NCBI GenBank assembly: GCA_009774145.1
Contig: VSND01000008.1
Location: 1-64,000, forward strand
Direction: 5' to 3'
DNA length: 64,000 bases
Source of the DNA: Lachnospiraceae bacterium
Lineage (GTDB): Bacteria > Bacillota > Clostridia > Lachnospirales > Lachnospiraceae
In this document: positions 1-7,544 of the stretch, in pieces
How positions within the stretch are numbered: position 1 is the first letter of the stretch
How the letters are laid out: every line of letters starts with the position of its first letter
Made by a program: the position numbers and the translations under genes
Notes under the pieces: model-generated
What the model was told of the DNA's origin: nothing
The model's database searches: none
Seen by the model: the letters and a program-made list of their open reading frames with translations, nothing else

Positions 1-183
1 GCGGCGGCAGAAGCAGCGGCGGCGCAGGCAGCGGCGGAGGCCCAGGCGGCGGCAGAAGCAGCGGCGGCGCAGGCAGCAGCGGAAGCGCAGGCAGCGGCGG
101 AAGCGGAGGCTGCGGCTGAAGCGCAGGCAGCAGCGGAAGCGCAGGCAGCAGCGGAAGCCCAGGCGGCGGCAGCAGCCCAGGCA
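1..183 (+). repeat. Ala/Glu/Gln-coding low-complexity tandem repeat
   Basis: Short degenerate units built from gcg/gca (Ala), gaa/gag (Glu) and cag (Gln) codons repeat about every 15-30 bases, giving blocks such as AAAEAQAAAEA. The encoded segment should be a long rigid alanine-rich helix joining the upstream (unseen) part to the peptidase domain. The array runs off the left edge, so its full size is unknown. Confidence 0.8.
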
Positions 184-948
184 GGCAGCGATCCCAATGC
201 AGCAGCAGAACAGCCGCGTGCCGTTCCAGGAACAGAGCGGAGGAGTCCCCGGGTTAAGGAGGCGGTTCTGACCGAACAGGTGAAAAAGGATATTGAGGAT
301 GCTCTGGACAGCGGTGTGACCGATGCGGTGATCAATGGATACTTAAGTCTCCTGAATAAAGAATATATTCTGAAGGGTGAGCTGGATCTGTCTCTGGTCA
401 GTATCGGAAACGGACATGAGCTGGAGGAACGCTCGGCAGATGCGATTGAGAGAATGATGGCGGACGCGAAGGAAGACGGGATGAACATCAGTGTTACGTC
501 GTCCTATCGGACTTATATGAAACAGGTAGAGCTTTTTAAGAAAAAGATTGAACGGCTGGAAAAAGACGGCTGCAGCCATAAAAAGGCAGTTGAGGAAGCG
601 GGAAAGGTAGTGGCAGTGCCGGGTACCAGTGAGCATCAGCTCGGCCTTACGGTGGATTTTGTGACGGGGAGTTACCGGACTCTGGATGAAGGAATCAAAA
701 ATACAGAGGAATATCAATGGGTGGAAGAGCATGCATGGGAATATGGCTATGTGATCCGCTATCCTTCCGGAAAATCCGGAATTACCGGTATCATATCAGA
801 ACCGTGGCATCTTCGTTATGTGGGAATTCCGGCTGCAAAGCTGATGACGGAACAGGGAATCTGTCTGGAAGAGTTTTTAGGAGTGGCGTACGATGGTCAG
901 AGAGATGGAATTTCGTATGGAGCGGGCTGGGTTAATACAGGTCGGTGA
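1..948 (+). CDS. M15/VanY-family D-alanyl-D-alanine carboxypeptidase, C-terminal part
   Basis: The gene enters from the left edge, so its start is not visible; the frame is open from base 1. The first ~60 visible residues are almost only Ala, Glu and Gln, then a short Pro/Arg-rich stretch, then a peptidase domain. Zinc-site motifs of the M15B family are present: SEHQLGLTVDF (SxHxxGxxxD) and EPWHLRYVG (ExxWHxxY), preceded by the SSYRT motif. The family trims the terminal D-Ala from peptidoglycan stem peptides outside the membrane, so an N-terminal signal or anchor probably lies upstream of the window, with the Ala-rich part as a spacer. No vanHAX-type neighbours are seen, so a cell-wall remodelling role is more likely than glycopeptide resistance. 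Its 3' end overlaps the next small gene by 56 bases. Confidence 0.85.
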   Translation, partial: AAAEAAAAQAAAEAQAAAEAAAAQAAAEAQAAAEAEAAAEAQAAAEAQAAAEAQAAAAAQAGSDPNAAAEQPRAVPGTERRSPRVKEAVLTEQVKKDIEDALDSGVTDAVINGYLSLLNKEYILKGELDLSLVSIGNGHELEERSADAIERMMADAKEDGMNISVTSSYRTYMKQVELFKKKIERLEKDGCSHKKAVEEAGKVVAVPGTSEHQLGLTVDFVTGSYRTLDEGIKNTEEYQWVEEHAWEYGYVIRYPSGKSGITGIISEPWHLRYVGIPAAKLMTEQGICLEEFLGVAYDGQRDGISYGAGWVNTGR

Positions 949-1132
949 TAAAGTGCAGCTGAAGGAGGACGCTTCCAGTACCATGGCGGGCATCATGTAT
1001 TACTATACCATCAGGGATGCCATAGCCATGTCGAATAATACGAAGAAGCGCCTCGGCAGTCTGGAGGGAACCGTTCGCGCGATTGATGCAAAAGAGAGTT
1101 ACTGGACGGTTACCGTGGATATTGAAGAATAG
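893..1132 (+). CDS. Small conserved-looking hypothetical protein (79 aa)
   Basis: Not recognised. The ATG at 893 follows an AGGAG at 879-883 with normal spacing, although both lie inside the end of the upstream peptidase gene, so the two are probably translationally coupled. In-frame ATGs at 905 and 917 are alternatives. The protein has no membrane segment or signal. Its core (GLIQVGDKVQLKED, then LEGTVRAID and WTVTVDIEE) alternates polar and hydrophobic residues like a small beta-barrel of SH3/KOW type; that fold is inference only. Confidence 0.6.
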   Translation: MVREMEFRMERAGLIQVGDKVQLKEDASSTMAGIMYYYTIRDAIAMSNNTKKRLGSLEGTVRAIDAKESYWTVTVDIEE

Positions 1133-1226
1133 ACTTTGAGAAAAAAACATGATATAATCAAACATAAAGTGGAACTGATATTTTTTAATGAAAATAAAGA
1201 GCGACAGGGCAGGAAAGGGGTAAGTG

Positions 1227-2300
1227 ATGGGCGGACAGGATGGATATGGATTTTGTCCCAGATGCGGCGCCGTGATGCAGGAAGGCGTATGCAGAAGCTG
1301 TGGTTATTCTACAAGAAGGGATGCAGACTGGCAGGGGTCCTCTGCATGGCAGACAGGGAGCGGCTGGCAGGAGCCGTTTCATGGACAGGCGCAGACGGGA
1401 GGACAGGAGCCTTCTTTAAGGCCGGTAAAAAAACAGAAAAAGCCGGGGCGCAGCAGAGTGGTTGCTTTTACCTGTGCAGGAATCGGAATTCTGTTTCTGA
1501 TTGCGATTCTTGTATTCATGGTCATTTCCATCCGGAGGGTCTTTGATGAGGTGCAGAAGAACACCATGCCCGGTTATGGGTATGATTCCGGAAACGGGTA
1601 TTTCGGATATGGGAATCCGTACGATGACAGCCTGCCGGACGGGTACGGGGATTCTGATGATTCCAACGGATATTATAAACCGGATGAAAAGGACGACTAT
1701 TATGAAGAGATCACAGACGCCACCTCGCAGGATCTGGATTATAAGGTCATATGGGAATCTGTATCCATGCGGCCGGATGATTCTGATGACAGCTGTACCT
1801 ACGATGGGGTATATCCGGTTTTGAGAGATGAGGAAGGGCAGGAGGAAGAAAAGTTTTCTTCCATGAACCAGAAGATCCGGGACATGGTCTGTAAATACAA
1901 GGATGCATATCGTGATTATGCTTCCGGCATCTCCAGTTCCGGTTATGTGACTTATATGGACGAAGAGAAGATCAGCGTTGTCGTGCGCCACAGTTTTTAC
2001 GAGAAGAAGACCACGATTCCCAGAGTGGAGGCAATTACGTTCCGTGTGGATAACGGGGAGGTTATCTCTCATGAAGAGATGGCACATGTGGACGAAGAGC
2101 TGGCCTGGCAGTTCCGTTCCAGAAACAGCCACCAGAATGGTACGGTGGAATTTGTGGATGAGCTTTCGGACGAGAAGCTGATGGAGTATCTGAAGGATGA
2201 GGAAGACAGCGTGATGTTTTACACGCCGGTGGGCCTGGAGGTCGGGTTCAACTATGACGGCGGCTGGGTAACCGTAACGCTGAAGACAGGCACTCTTTAG
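1227..2300 (+). CDS. Zinc-ribbon single-pass membrane protein
   Basis: 357 residues. The N-terminus has a zinc ribbon with two CxxC pairs (CPRCG and CRSCG). A Gln/Gly-rich linker, a basic stop-transfer stretch (KKQKKPGRSR) and one hydrophobic helix (about residues 72-97) follow. Beyond the membrane lies a Gly/Tyr/Asp-rich spacer, then a ~180-residue domain that resembles the DUF4163/DUF3298 (RsiV/PdaC C-terminal) type; that match is from memory of pattern and is uncertain. Predicted topology is zinc ribbon inside, domain outside. A GTG at 1224 directly precedes the ATG at 1227; the ATG is chosen because it is the stronger codon and is well placed after AGGAAAGGGG. Function unknown, possibly envelope sensing. 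Confidence 0.65.
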   Translation: MGGQDGYGFCPRCGAVMQEGVCRSCGYSTRRDADWQGSSAWQTGSGWQEPFHGQAQTGGQEPSLRPVKKQKKPGRSRVVAFTCAGIGILFLIAILVFMVISIRRVFDEVQKNTMPGYGYDSGNGYFGYGNPYDDSLPDGYGDSDDSNGYYKPDEKDDYYEEITDATSQDLDYKVIWESVSMRPDDSDDSCTYDGVYPVLRDEEGQEEEKFSSMNQKIRDMVCKYKDAYRDYASGISSSGYVTYMDEEKISVVVRHSFYEKKTTIPRVEAITFRVDNGEVISHEEMAHVDEELAWQFRSRNSHQNGTVEFVDELSDEKLMEYLKDEEDSVMFYTPVGLEVGFNYDGGWVTVTLKTGTL

Positions 2301-2312
2301 GAGAGACGGAAT

Positions 2313-2609
2313 ATGGTGGAAAGGATTGATCTGTTTCATCTTCCTTTTTATAAAAAAGAAGCATTTACCGGTTCTGACCGGGGAGTGAGATTCTGGATCG
2401 GGAAGACGGAGTCTGTGCAGTCAGAGGAAGAAAAGACGGAAGTACTGCGTGTGGTCATGTGGCCGGAACCTTTTGCGCTGAAACATACGCCGGAGGAAGA
2501 AAAGATTCAGAAGGATTTCGAATTCTCGGAAGAAGGGCTGGATGCGGTGTACGGATGGATCTGCAAAGAAGGAAGAGACGCTGTGCTGCAGATGCATCTG
2601 GAGACATGA
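2313..2609 (+). CDS. Hypothetical protein (98 aa)
   Basis: Not recognised. It begins 12 bases after the zinc-ribbon gene, preceded by GGAGAG, and so is probably in the same operon. The protein is soluble, acidic in its middle third, and rich in Trp/Phe (RFWIGK, VVMWPEPFAL, VYGWICKEG). It ends directly at a terminator-like hairpin, which marks the end of this transcription unit. Confidence 0.6.
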   Translation: MVERIDLFHLPFYKKEAFTGSDRGVRFWIGKTESVQSEEEKTEVLRVVMWPEPFALKHTPEEEKIQKDFEFSEEGLDAVYGWICKEGRDAVLQMHLET

Positions 2610-2638
2610 AAAATGGAAGGCTCAGGCCCTCCATTTTT
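2609..2638 (+). terminator. Rho-independent terminator
   Basis: Arms AAAAATGGA (2609-2617) and TCCATTTTT (2630-2638) pair, with GG/CC inside and a loop around CTCAGG. The T-run forms the descending arm, as usual. It starts at the stop codon of the preceding small gene. Confidence 0.75.
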
Positions 2639-2731
2639 CATCGCAAACACATTATATACAACAAAAGCAATCCCTCTGATGTGGATGATGCTTTTATTTT
2701 AGTATAAAATGATACATAAGTAAAACTCATT

Positions 2732-2754
2732 ATTTTCATGCTTAAAATGAAAAT
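2732..2754. promoter_or_regulatory. Inverted repeat upstream of the LysR gene
   Basis: Perfect 8-base arms ATTTTCAT (2732-2739) and ATGAAAAT (2747-2754) separated by 7 bases, 17 bases before the GTG start. LysR-type regulators usually bind dyads containing T-N11-A and often regulate themselves, so this is a likely autoregulatory operator (inference). It lies in an A+T-rich gap (2640-2771) that also holds AAAAGCA/TGCTTTT arms near 2663 and 2689. Confidence 0.5.
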
Positions 2755-2771
2755 GATTCAAGGAGAAAGCC

Positions 2772-3659
2772 GTGACTTTATTGTCTTATCAGGTATTTAT
2801 GGCAGTTGTGGAGCAGGAGAGCTTTCAAAAGGCGGCCCAGGCGCTGAAGCTTACGCCGTCAGCCATCAGCCATGCAGTATCAGCCATGGAAGAAGAACTC
2901 GGTTCCATGCTGTTTGTGCGCAGCAGGCATGGAGTGTATCTGACCAACTACGGAAAAGAGCTGTTTCCATATATTAAGAACGTGCTGAACAGTGATGAAT
3001 ATCTGCAGCAGGCGGTGGCGCAGTTCAACGGAATGCAGAAGGGGCTTGTCCGTCTGGGGACGTTCAACAGTGCCTGTGTGGAATGGCTGCCAAGCCTTCT
3101 GAAAGATTTTGAACGCAAATATCCGAAGGTCCGTCTTGATATCTATCAGGGTACTTACGATGATGTCTATCACTGGCTGCGGGACGGTATCGTTGATCTT
3201 GGATTTTTGTCGTCTACCAGTGTGGGGGAACTGGCATATGTGCCCGTCTATGAAGACCGTCTTGTCTGTGTGACGCCGAAAGGATTTCAGACAAAGCATC
3301 CGGGGTATGTGACGATCGAAGAACTGCGGGAACAGAGATTTGTGATCCAGCGGGAAGGGTGTGACGCAGATGTGAACCATTTTCTTGAGAAATATCATCT
3401 GTCCGGCAGCGGAGGGAGCCGCATTCTGGATGACATGTCTGCCATTGCGCTGGTCATGGGCGGTTACGGCGTATGCCTGGTGCCGGAGCTGGTGATCCGC
3501 AATATTCCTTTTCCGGTGGATGTCTATCCGCTGGATGTGGAGGAAAAACGGACCATTGTACTTGCCAGCCTGCGTTCCGATGTATTTGCGCCGGCAGTCC
3601 GGCGGATGTATGACTATATTATTGAACGTTTTCAGTATGATGCAGAAGAAATGGAGTAA
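2772..3659 (+). CDS. LysR-family transcriptional regulator
   Basis: 295 residues, the usual length of the family. The N-terminal winged helix-turn-helix covers about residues 1-60 (ESFQKAAQALKLTPSAISHAVSAMEEELG), followed by a linker helix and a two-lobe periplasmic-binding-like effector domain to the end. The start is a GTG at 2772, supported by AGGAG at 2761-2765. The effector is not readable from sequence. The next gene, a HAD phosphatase, starts 3 bases after the stop, so the two are co-transcribed. Confidence 0.9.
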   Translation: MTLLSYQVFMAVVEQESFQKAAQALKLTPSAISHAVSAMEEELGSMLFVRSRHGVYLTNYGKELFPYIKNVLNSDEYLQQAVAQFNGMQKGLVRLGTFNSACVEWLPSLLKDFERKYPKVRLDIYQGTYDDVYHWLRDGIVDLGFLSSTSVGELAYVPVYEDRLVCVTPKGFQTKHPGYVTIEELREQRFVIQREGCDADVNHFLEKYHLSGSGGSRILDDMSAIALVMGGYGVCLVPELVIRNIPFPVDVYPLDVEEKRTIVLASLRSDVFAPAVRRMYDYIIERFQYDAEEME

Positions 3660-3662
3660 ACT

Positions 3663-4322
3663 ATGTATCAGTATCTTATGTTTGACCTGGACGGGACATT
3701 GACGGATCCGCGGGAGGGAATTACCAGAAGCGTGCAGTATGCACTTCGGCATATGGGGATCGAGGAGACGGACCTTACAAAGCTGGAGCCGTTTATCGGA
3801 CCGCCGCTTCTGGAATCTTTTACGGAATATTATGATTTTTCCATGGAGCAGGCAAGGGAGGCGGTGGAATATTACCGGGAATATTTCCGCGTAACCGGAG
3901 TGTATCAGAACCGGCTTTTTGACGGCGTACCGGAGCTTCTTGCGGATCTGAAGTCCCATGGAAAGGTGATTGCCACGGCTTCGTCAAAGCCGGAGCCGTT
4001 TGTCCGGCTGATTCTGGAGCATTTTCAGGTGGATGCTTATTTTGATCATATCTGCGGGGGCAGTATGGATGAGAGCCGGCTCAGCAAGGAGGATGTGATC
4101 GAAGAGCTTCTGTGCAGCCGGATGCGGCTTCCGAAAGAGGAATGGAAGCATGTCCTGATGATTGGAGACCGCAGGCATGATGTCGAAGGCGCAGCGAAAT
4201 TCGGTATCCCGTGCCTGGGGCTGTCCATGGGGTTTGCGGCAGAAGGAGAACTGGAAAAAGCAGGGGCGGTTTTGGTTGTGGACAGTATGGAGGAGATCAG
4301 AACGTTCATACTGGGGAATTAA
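3663..4322 (+). CDS. HAD-superfamily hydrolase, phosphoglycolate-phosphatase-like
   Basis: 219 residues of the HAD IA subfamily. Motif I is FDLDGTLTD near the N-terminus (nucleophile Asp and acid/base Asp), an alpha-helical cap follows (about residues 16-85), motif II is ATASSKPEP and motif III/IV are the Lys region plus MIGDRRHDVEGA. It resembles Gph/PpaX-type phosphatases acting on small phosphorylated metabolites; the substrate cannot be fixed from sequence. It is tightly coupled to the upstream LysR gene. Confidence 0.85.
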   Translation: MYQYLMFDLDGTLTDPREGITRSVQYALRHMGIEETDLTKLEPFIGPPLLESFTEYYDFSMEQAREAVEYYREYFRVTGVYQNRLFDGVPELLADLKSHGKVIATASSKPEPFVRLILEHFQVDAYFDHICGGSMDESRLSKEDVIEELLCSRMRLPKEEWKHVLMIGDRRHDVEGAAKFGIPCLGLSMGFAAEGELEKAGAVLVVDSMEEIRTFILGN

Positions 4323-4331
4323 AAAATATTT

Positions 4332-4399
4332 GCCGGACTGCGGATGTTTCATGGAAGACAGGATATGGAGCATGCGCAGTCTGGCGTATATAAATATAC
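4332..4399. promoter_or_regulatory. Hairpin and A+T-rich palindrome upstream of pap
   Basis: Two structures sit in the 99-base gap. First, 11-base arms GCCGGACTGCG (4332-4342) and CGCAGTCTGGC (4375-4385) pair with one mismatch. Second, at 4384-4399, CGTATAT and ATATACG form a perfect palindrome with a 2-base centre. There is no U-tract, so a terminator is unlikely; an operator or mRNA-leader structure is possible. Confidence 0.4.
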
Positions 4400-4421
4400 G
4401 AACAGAGAGGTATGAAAGAAA

Positions 4422-5891
4422 ATGCTGAAAAACAGAATACTGGCGGAGAAGCCCCAGGAGGAAGAGTTAAAGAGCCGCCTGAAGGCCGCCCGGGAGAAGC
4501 TGGCAGTACAGCAGATGAAGATCAAGGAGCATAAGCTTCCGGTGCTGGTGCTGTTGGAGGGCTGGGGAACCTCGGGAAAGGGAAGCGTCATCGGGCAGGT
4601 CATCCGGAACATCGATCCGCGGTTCTTCAAGGTGGCATCCATGGAGATCATCCGGGAAGAGGACAGGAGAAAACCGTTTTTGTGGCGGTATTTCTCGGAG
4701 ATCCCGGAGGCGGGAAAATTCGTATTCATGGATTCCGGCTGGATGGACGAGGTGACCAGAGACAGGCTCATGGGGGCTATGGATGATGAGACGTATGAAA
4801 AGCGGGTGGCGAGCATCCGCCGTTTTGAGCGTCAGCTGACAGACAACGGATATCTGGTCTTAAAATTTTTCCTGCACATCAGTGAGAAAGAGCAGAAGAA
4901 GCGGATCGGTGAACTGAAGAACGACATTGATACAAAATGGCGCATCAATAAAGCGGACAGCAGACAGAATAAACACTATAAAAAATGTCTGGAGATTTTT
5001 GACCAGTATCTGGATGCGACAGATTCTCCGGCGGTTCCATGGTATGTGGTGGATGGCAAATCCAGAAAATGGGCGGAGCTGCAGGTGCTGGAGACGCTGA
5101 CGGAAGGAATCGATATTGCCATGCAGAATCAGGCGCTGGCAGTGCCGGTGCTGCAGAATGTATTTCCGCTTGTGAAGATGCCGAAGCTGTCGGAGGTGTC
5201 TCTGGCAGAAAAAACGGTCAGCGAGGAAGAATATAAAGAAGAGCTGAAACGTCTCCAGAGCCATCTGGGAGAGCTGCACAACCGGCTCTACCGGAAGAAG
5301 ATTCCGGTGATCATCGCTTATGAGGGATGGGATGCGGCAGGAAAGGGCGGAAATATCCGACGCATTACAGAAGCGCTGGATCCGAGAGGATTTGAAGTGC
5401 ATCCGGTCGCCAGCCCGGAGCCTCATGAGAAGGCAAGGCATTATCTGTGGCGGTTTTACACCAGACTGCCCAGGACCGGGCATATCGCCGTCTTCGACCG
5501 GACCTGGTACGGACGGGTCATGGTGGAGCGGCTGGAAGGCTTCTGCAGCGAAAATGACTGGAAACGCGCCTACAATGAGATCAACGAATTTGAAAAGGAG
5601 CTCTCTGACTGGGGCGCCGTCATCATCAAATTCTGGGTGCATATTGACAAAGATACACAGCTGGAGCGCTTTACCCTTCGCCAGAACACGCCGGAGAAGC
5701 AGTGGAAGATTACGGATGAGGACTGGAGAAACCGGGAGAAGTGGGATGCCTACGAAAGCGCTGTCGATGAGATGATAAAGAAGACCAGCACTGCCTATGC
5801 GCCGTGGCACATTCTGGAGTCGGTGGACAAGAAATATGCAAGGCTGCGGGCGCTGAAGATCGTGATCGAGGAGCTGGAAAAGGTACTGTAG
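4422..5891 (+). CDS. pap: Polyphosphate:AMP phosphotransferase (two-domain PPK2)
   Basis: 489 residues made of two fused PPK2 domains, the class II arrangement that transfers phosphate from polyphosphate to AMP to give ADP. Each half starts with a Walker A-type loop: EGWGTSGKG in the N-terminal half (~residues 46-54) and EGWDAAGKGG in the C-terminal half (~300-309). Only the C-terminal half keeps the FDRTWYGRVMVERLEGF Walker B/lid signature; the N-terminal half has FMDSGWMDEVTRDRL, so it is probably non-catalytic, as is known for class II enzymes. An AGAGAGG lies 13 bases before the ATG. The DHH gene follows after 25 bases. Confidence 0.88.
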   Translation: MLKNRILAEKPQEEELKSRLKAAREKLAVQQMKIKEHKLPVLVLLEGWGTSGKGSVIGQVIRNIDPRFFKVASMEIIREEDRRKPFLWRYFSEIPEAGKFVFMDSGWMDEVTRDRLMGAMDDETYEKRVASIRRFERQLTDNGYLVLKFFLHISEKEQKKRIGELKNDIDTKWRINKADSRQNKHYKKCLEIFDQYLDATDSPAVPWYVVDGKSRKWAELQVLETLTEGIDIAMQNQALAVPVLQNVFPLVKMPKLSEVSLAEKTVSEEEYKEELKRLQSHLGELHNRLYRKKIPVIIAYEGWDAAGKGGNIRRITEALDPRGFEVHPVASPEPHEKARHYLWRFYTRLPRTGHIAVFDRTWYGRVMVERLEGFCSENDWKRAYNEINEFEKELSDWGAVIIKFWVHIDKDTQLERFTLRQNTPEKQWKITDEDWRNREKWDAYESAVDEMIKKTSTAYAPWHILESVDKKYARLRALKIVIEELEKVL

Positions 5892-5916
5892 GCAGGGATT
5901 GACGGAGGTAGAGAAA

Positions 5917-7458
5917 ATGGAGCTGAAAACATTATTACAGTTTGATTCGATTGTGATCCAGTGTCACAACGACCCGGATGCGGATGCCGTTGCCAGCGGG
6001 TTTGGCATCTGGTCCTATCTGTGCGCCAACGGGAAAAACCCCCGGCTGGTCTATGGAGGCAGGAATCCGATCCGCAAGAGCAATCTGGTGCGGATGGTGG
6101 AGCGCCTTGAGATTCCCGTGGAGCATGTTCACGGACTGGAAGAGGAGCCGGAGCTTCTGCTGACGGTGGACTGCCAGCCGGGAGAGCGGAATGTAGAAAG
6201 GCTGCCGGGGAAAAGGATGGCGGCAATCGATCACCATATTACCAGAAAGGAAAGCCTGTCCAGTCTGTGGGACCGGGAGATCCGCGATAACTACGGCGCC
6301 TGTGCCACGATCGTCTGGGATCTGCTGCGGAAAGAAAAGTATGATGTGAAAGGAAACAGGCGTCTGGCCATTGCCCTGTACTATGGACTTTTCATGGATA
6401 CCTGCAAACTGCAGGAGATCTGTCAGATCAGGGACCGGGCCATGAGGGACGATCTGGAGTCCGTGTTTGACCAGAAAGACAGAGAAATGATCGATGAATT
6501 CAAGACGCATAATCTGTCTGCAGAAGAGCTGATCGTGGTCGGACAGGCGCTGGGAGCATGCGAAACGCATAAAGAAGAACGGTTTGCCATCGCAAAGGCA
6601 GAGCCCTGCGATCCGAATCTGCTGGGAATTATCTCGGATCAGATGCTGGAAGTGGATACGGTGGATCTGTGTATCGCATACTGTATGCTGCCCGGCGGTG
6701 CGAAGCTGTCGATCCGCAGCTGTTCGGAAGAGACCCGCGCCAGCGACCTGGCTGCATATCTGACCGGCGGCGGGGGACATGCGAAGAAGGCGGGGGGCTT
6801 TCTTGGCATAGAGCTTTTAAAGCATCCGGCTATCGATCCGGAGGAACTGGACGATCTGGTCGGCCGTTTTCTTGCGGCGCGGATGGATGACTATTTCAGA
6901 GAGCAGGATGTCATCCGGCTGGATGGTGGAGAATATCCGGATCTGACAAAGGAACCGCTTTATCAGAAAAAACCGGTGAGGATCGGATACATAAAAGCAT
7001 CGGATGTCTACAAAGAAGGGACAGAAGTAAGAATCCGGATGCTGGAGGGCGACAGAGAGGAAAAGGTTACGGAGGATCTGTACTTTATCGTGGGCGTCAG
7101 GCAGGAAGTGTATGTCAATAACCGCAGAAAGCTGGAGCAGAATAATGAGTGCCTGCAGGAACCGTATGAACTGCCGCCGGAAGCGCTGCAGGATGTGGAG
7201 GACGCAGTCAGCGCCGTCAACGATGAGGACAAAGCTCTGGCAGGGCATATCTTCGCCTGCGTGCCGAAGAATTCCCGGATCCATGCCTGCAGACTGACAA
7301 GACGGACCAAGGTATTTCAGAAGGACTGGGAAGGTTATCTTCTGGGCGAACCGGGGGATTACTTGGCTGCCAGGGCAGAAGAACCCTCGGATATCTATAT
7401 CATCAATGAGAAAATCTTCGGCATGACCTATGAAGAAGTGACAGAAAACAGAGGATGA
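5917..7458 (+). CDS. DHH-family phosphoesterase with C-terminal extension
   Basis: 513 residues. Residues ~1-320 are a DHH/DHHA1 phosphoesterase: metal-binding motifs CHNDPDADAV and AIDHHITRKE, then the DHHA1 substrate motif GGGGHAKKAGGF. Relatives (NrnA, GdpP/PDE) split short RNA or cyclic dinucleotide-derived pApA, or pAp. Some 180 further residues contain a KASDVYKEGTEVRIRMLEGD segment and end with EPGDYLAARAEEPSDIYIIN, a PGDY-type motif; this extension is not part of ordinary NrnA. The ATG at 5917 is chosen over an upstream TTG (5899) because GGAGG at 5904-5908 is correctly spaced. It follows pap closely and is probably in its operon. It could be linked functionally to the adjacent TIR/RyR genes, but a separate promoter lies between. 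Confidence 0.8.
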   Translation: MELKTLLQFDSIVIQCHNDPDADAVASGFGIWSYLCANGKNPRLVYGGRNPIRKSNLVRMVERLEIPVEHVHGLEEEPELLLTVDCQPGERNVERLPGKRMAAIDHHITRKESLSSLWDREIRDNYGACATIVWDLLRKEKYDVKGNRRLAIALYYGLFMDTCKLQEICQIRDRAMRDDLESVFDQKDREMIDEFKTHNLSAEELIVVGQALGACETHKEERFAIAKAEPCDPNLLGIISDQMLEVDTVDLCIAYCMLPGGAKLSIRSCSEETRASDLAAYLTGGGGHAKKAGGFLGIELLKHPAIDPEELDDLVGRFLAARMDDYFREQDVIRLDGGEYPDLTKEPLYQKKPVRIGYIKASDVYKEGTEVRIRMLEGDREEKVTEDLYFIVGVRQEVYVNNRRKLEQNNECLQEPYELPPEALQDVEDAVSAVNDEDKALAGHIFACVPKNSRIHACRLTRRTKVFQKDWEGYLLGEPGDYLAARAEEPSDIYIINEKIFGMTYEEVTENRG

Positions 7459-7485
7459 AGAAGGAAAACAGGAGAGGGCTTATTC

Positions 7486-7514
7486 TTGACACTGTTACCT
7501 GACAGTGCTATAAT
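7486..7514 (+). promoter_or_regulatory. Consensus sigma-A promoter with inverted repeat in the spacer
   Basis: TTGACA (7486-7491), 17-base spacer, TATAAT (7509-7514), with an extended -10 TG at 7506-7507: a perfect consensus. The spacer contains arms CACTGT (7490-7495) and ACAGTG (7502-7507), a perfect 6-base inverted repeat, the position typical of a repressor operator. It sits 30 bases before the ATG of the RyR-domain gene and drives the two-gene TIR cassette. Confidence 0.85.
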
Positions 7515-7544
7515 TTCCAGAAAAATGTCGAAAAGGTGCCTTTT

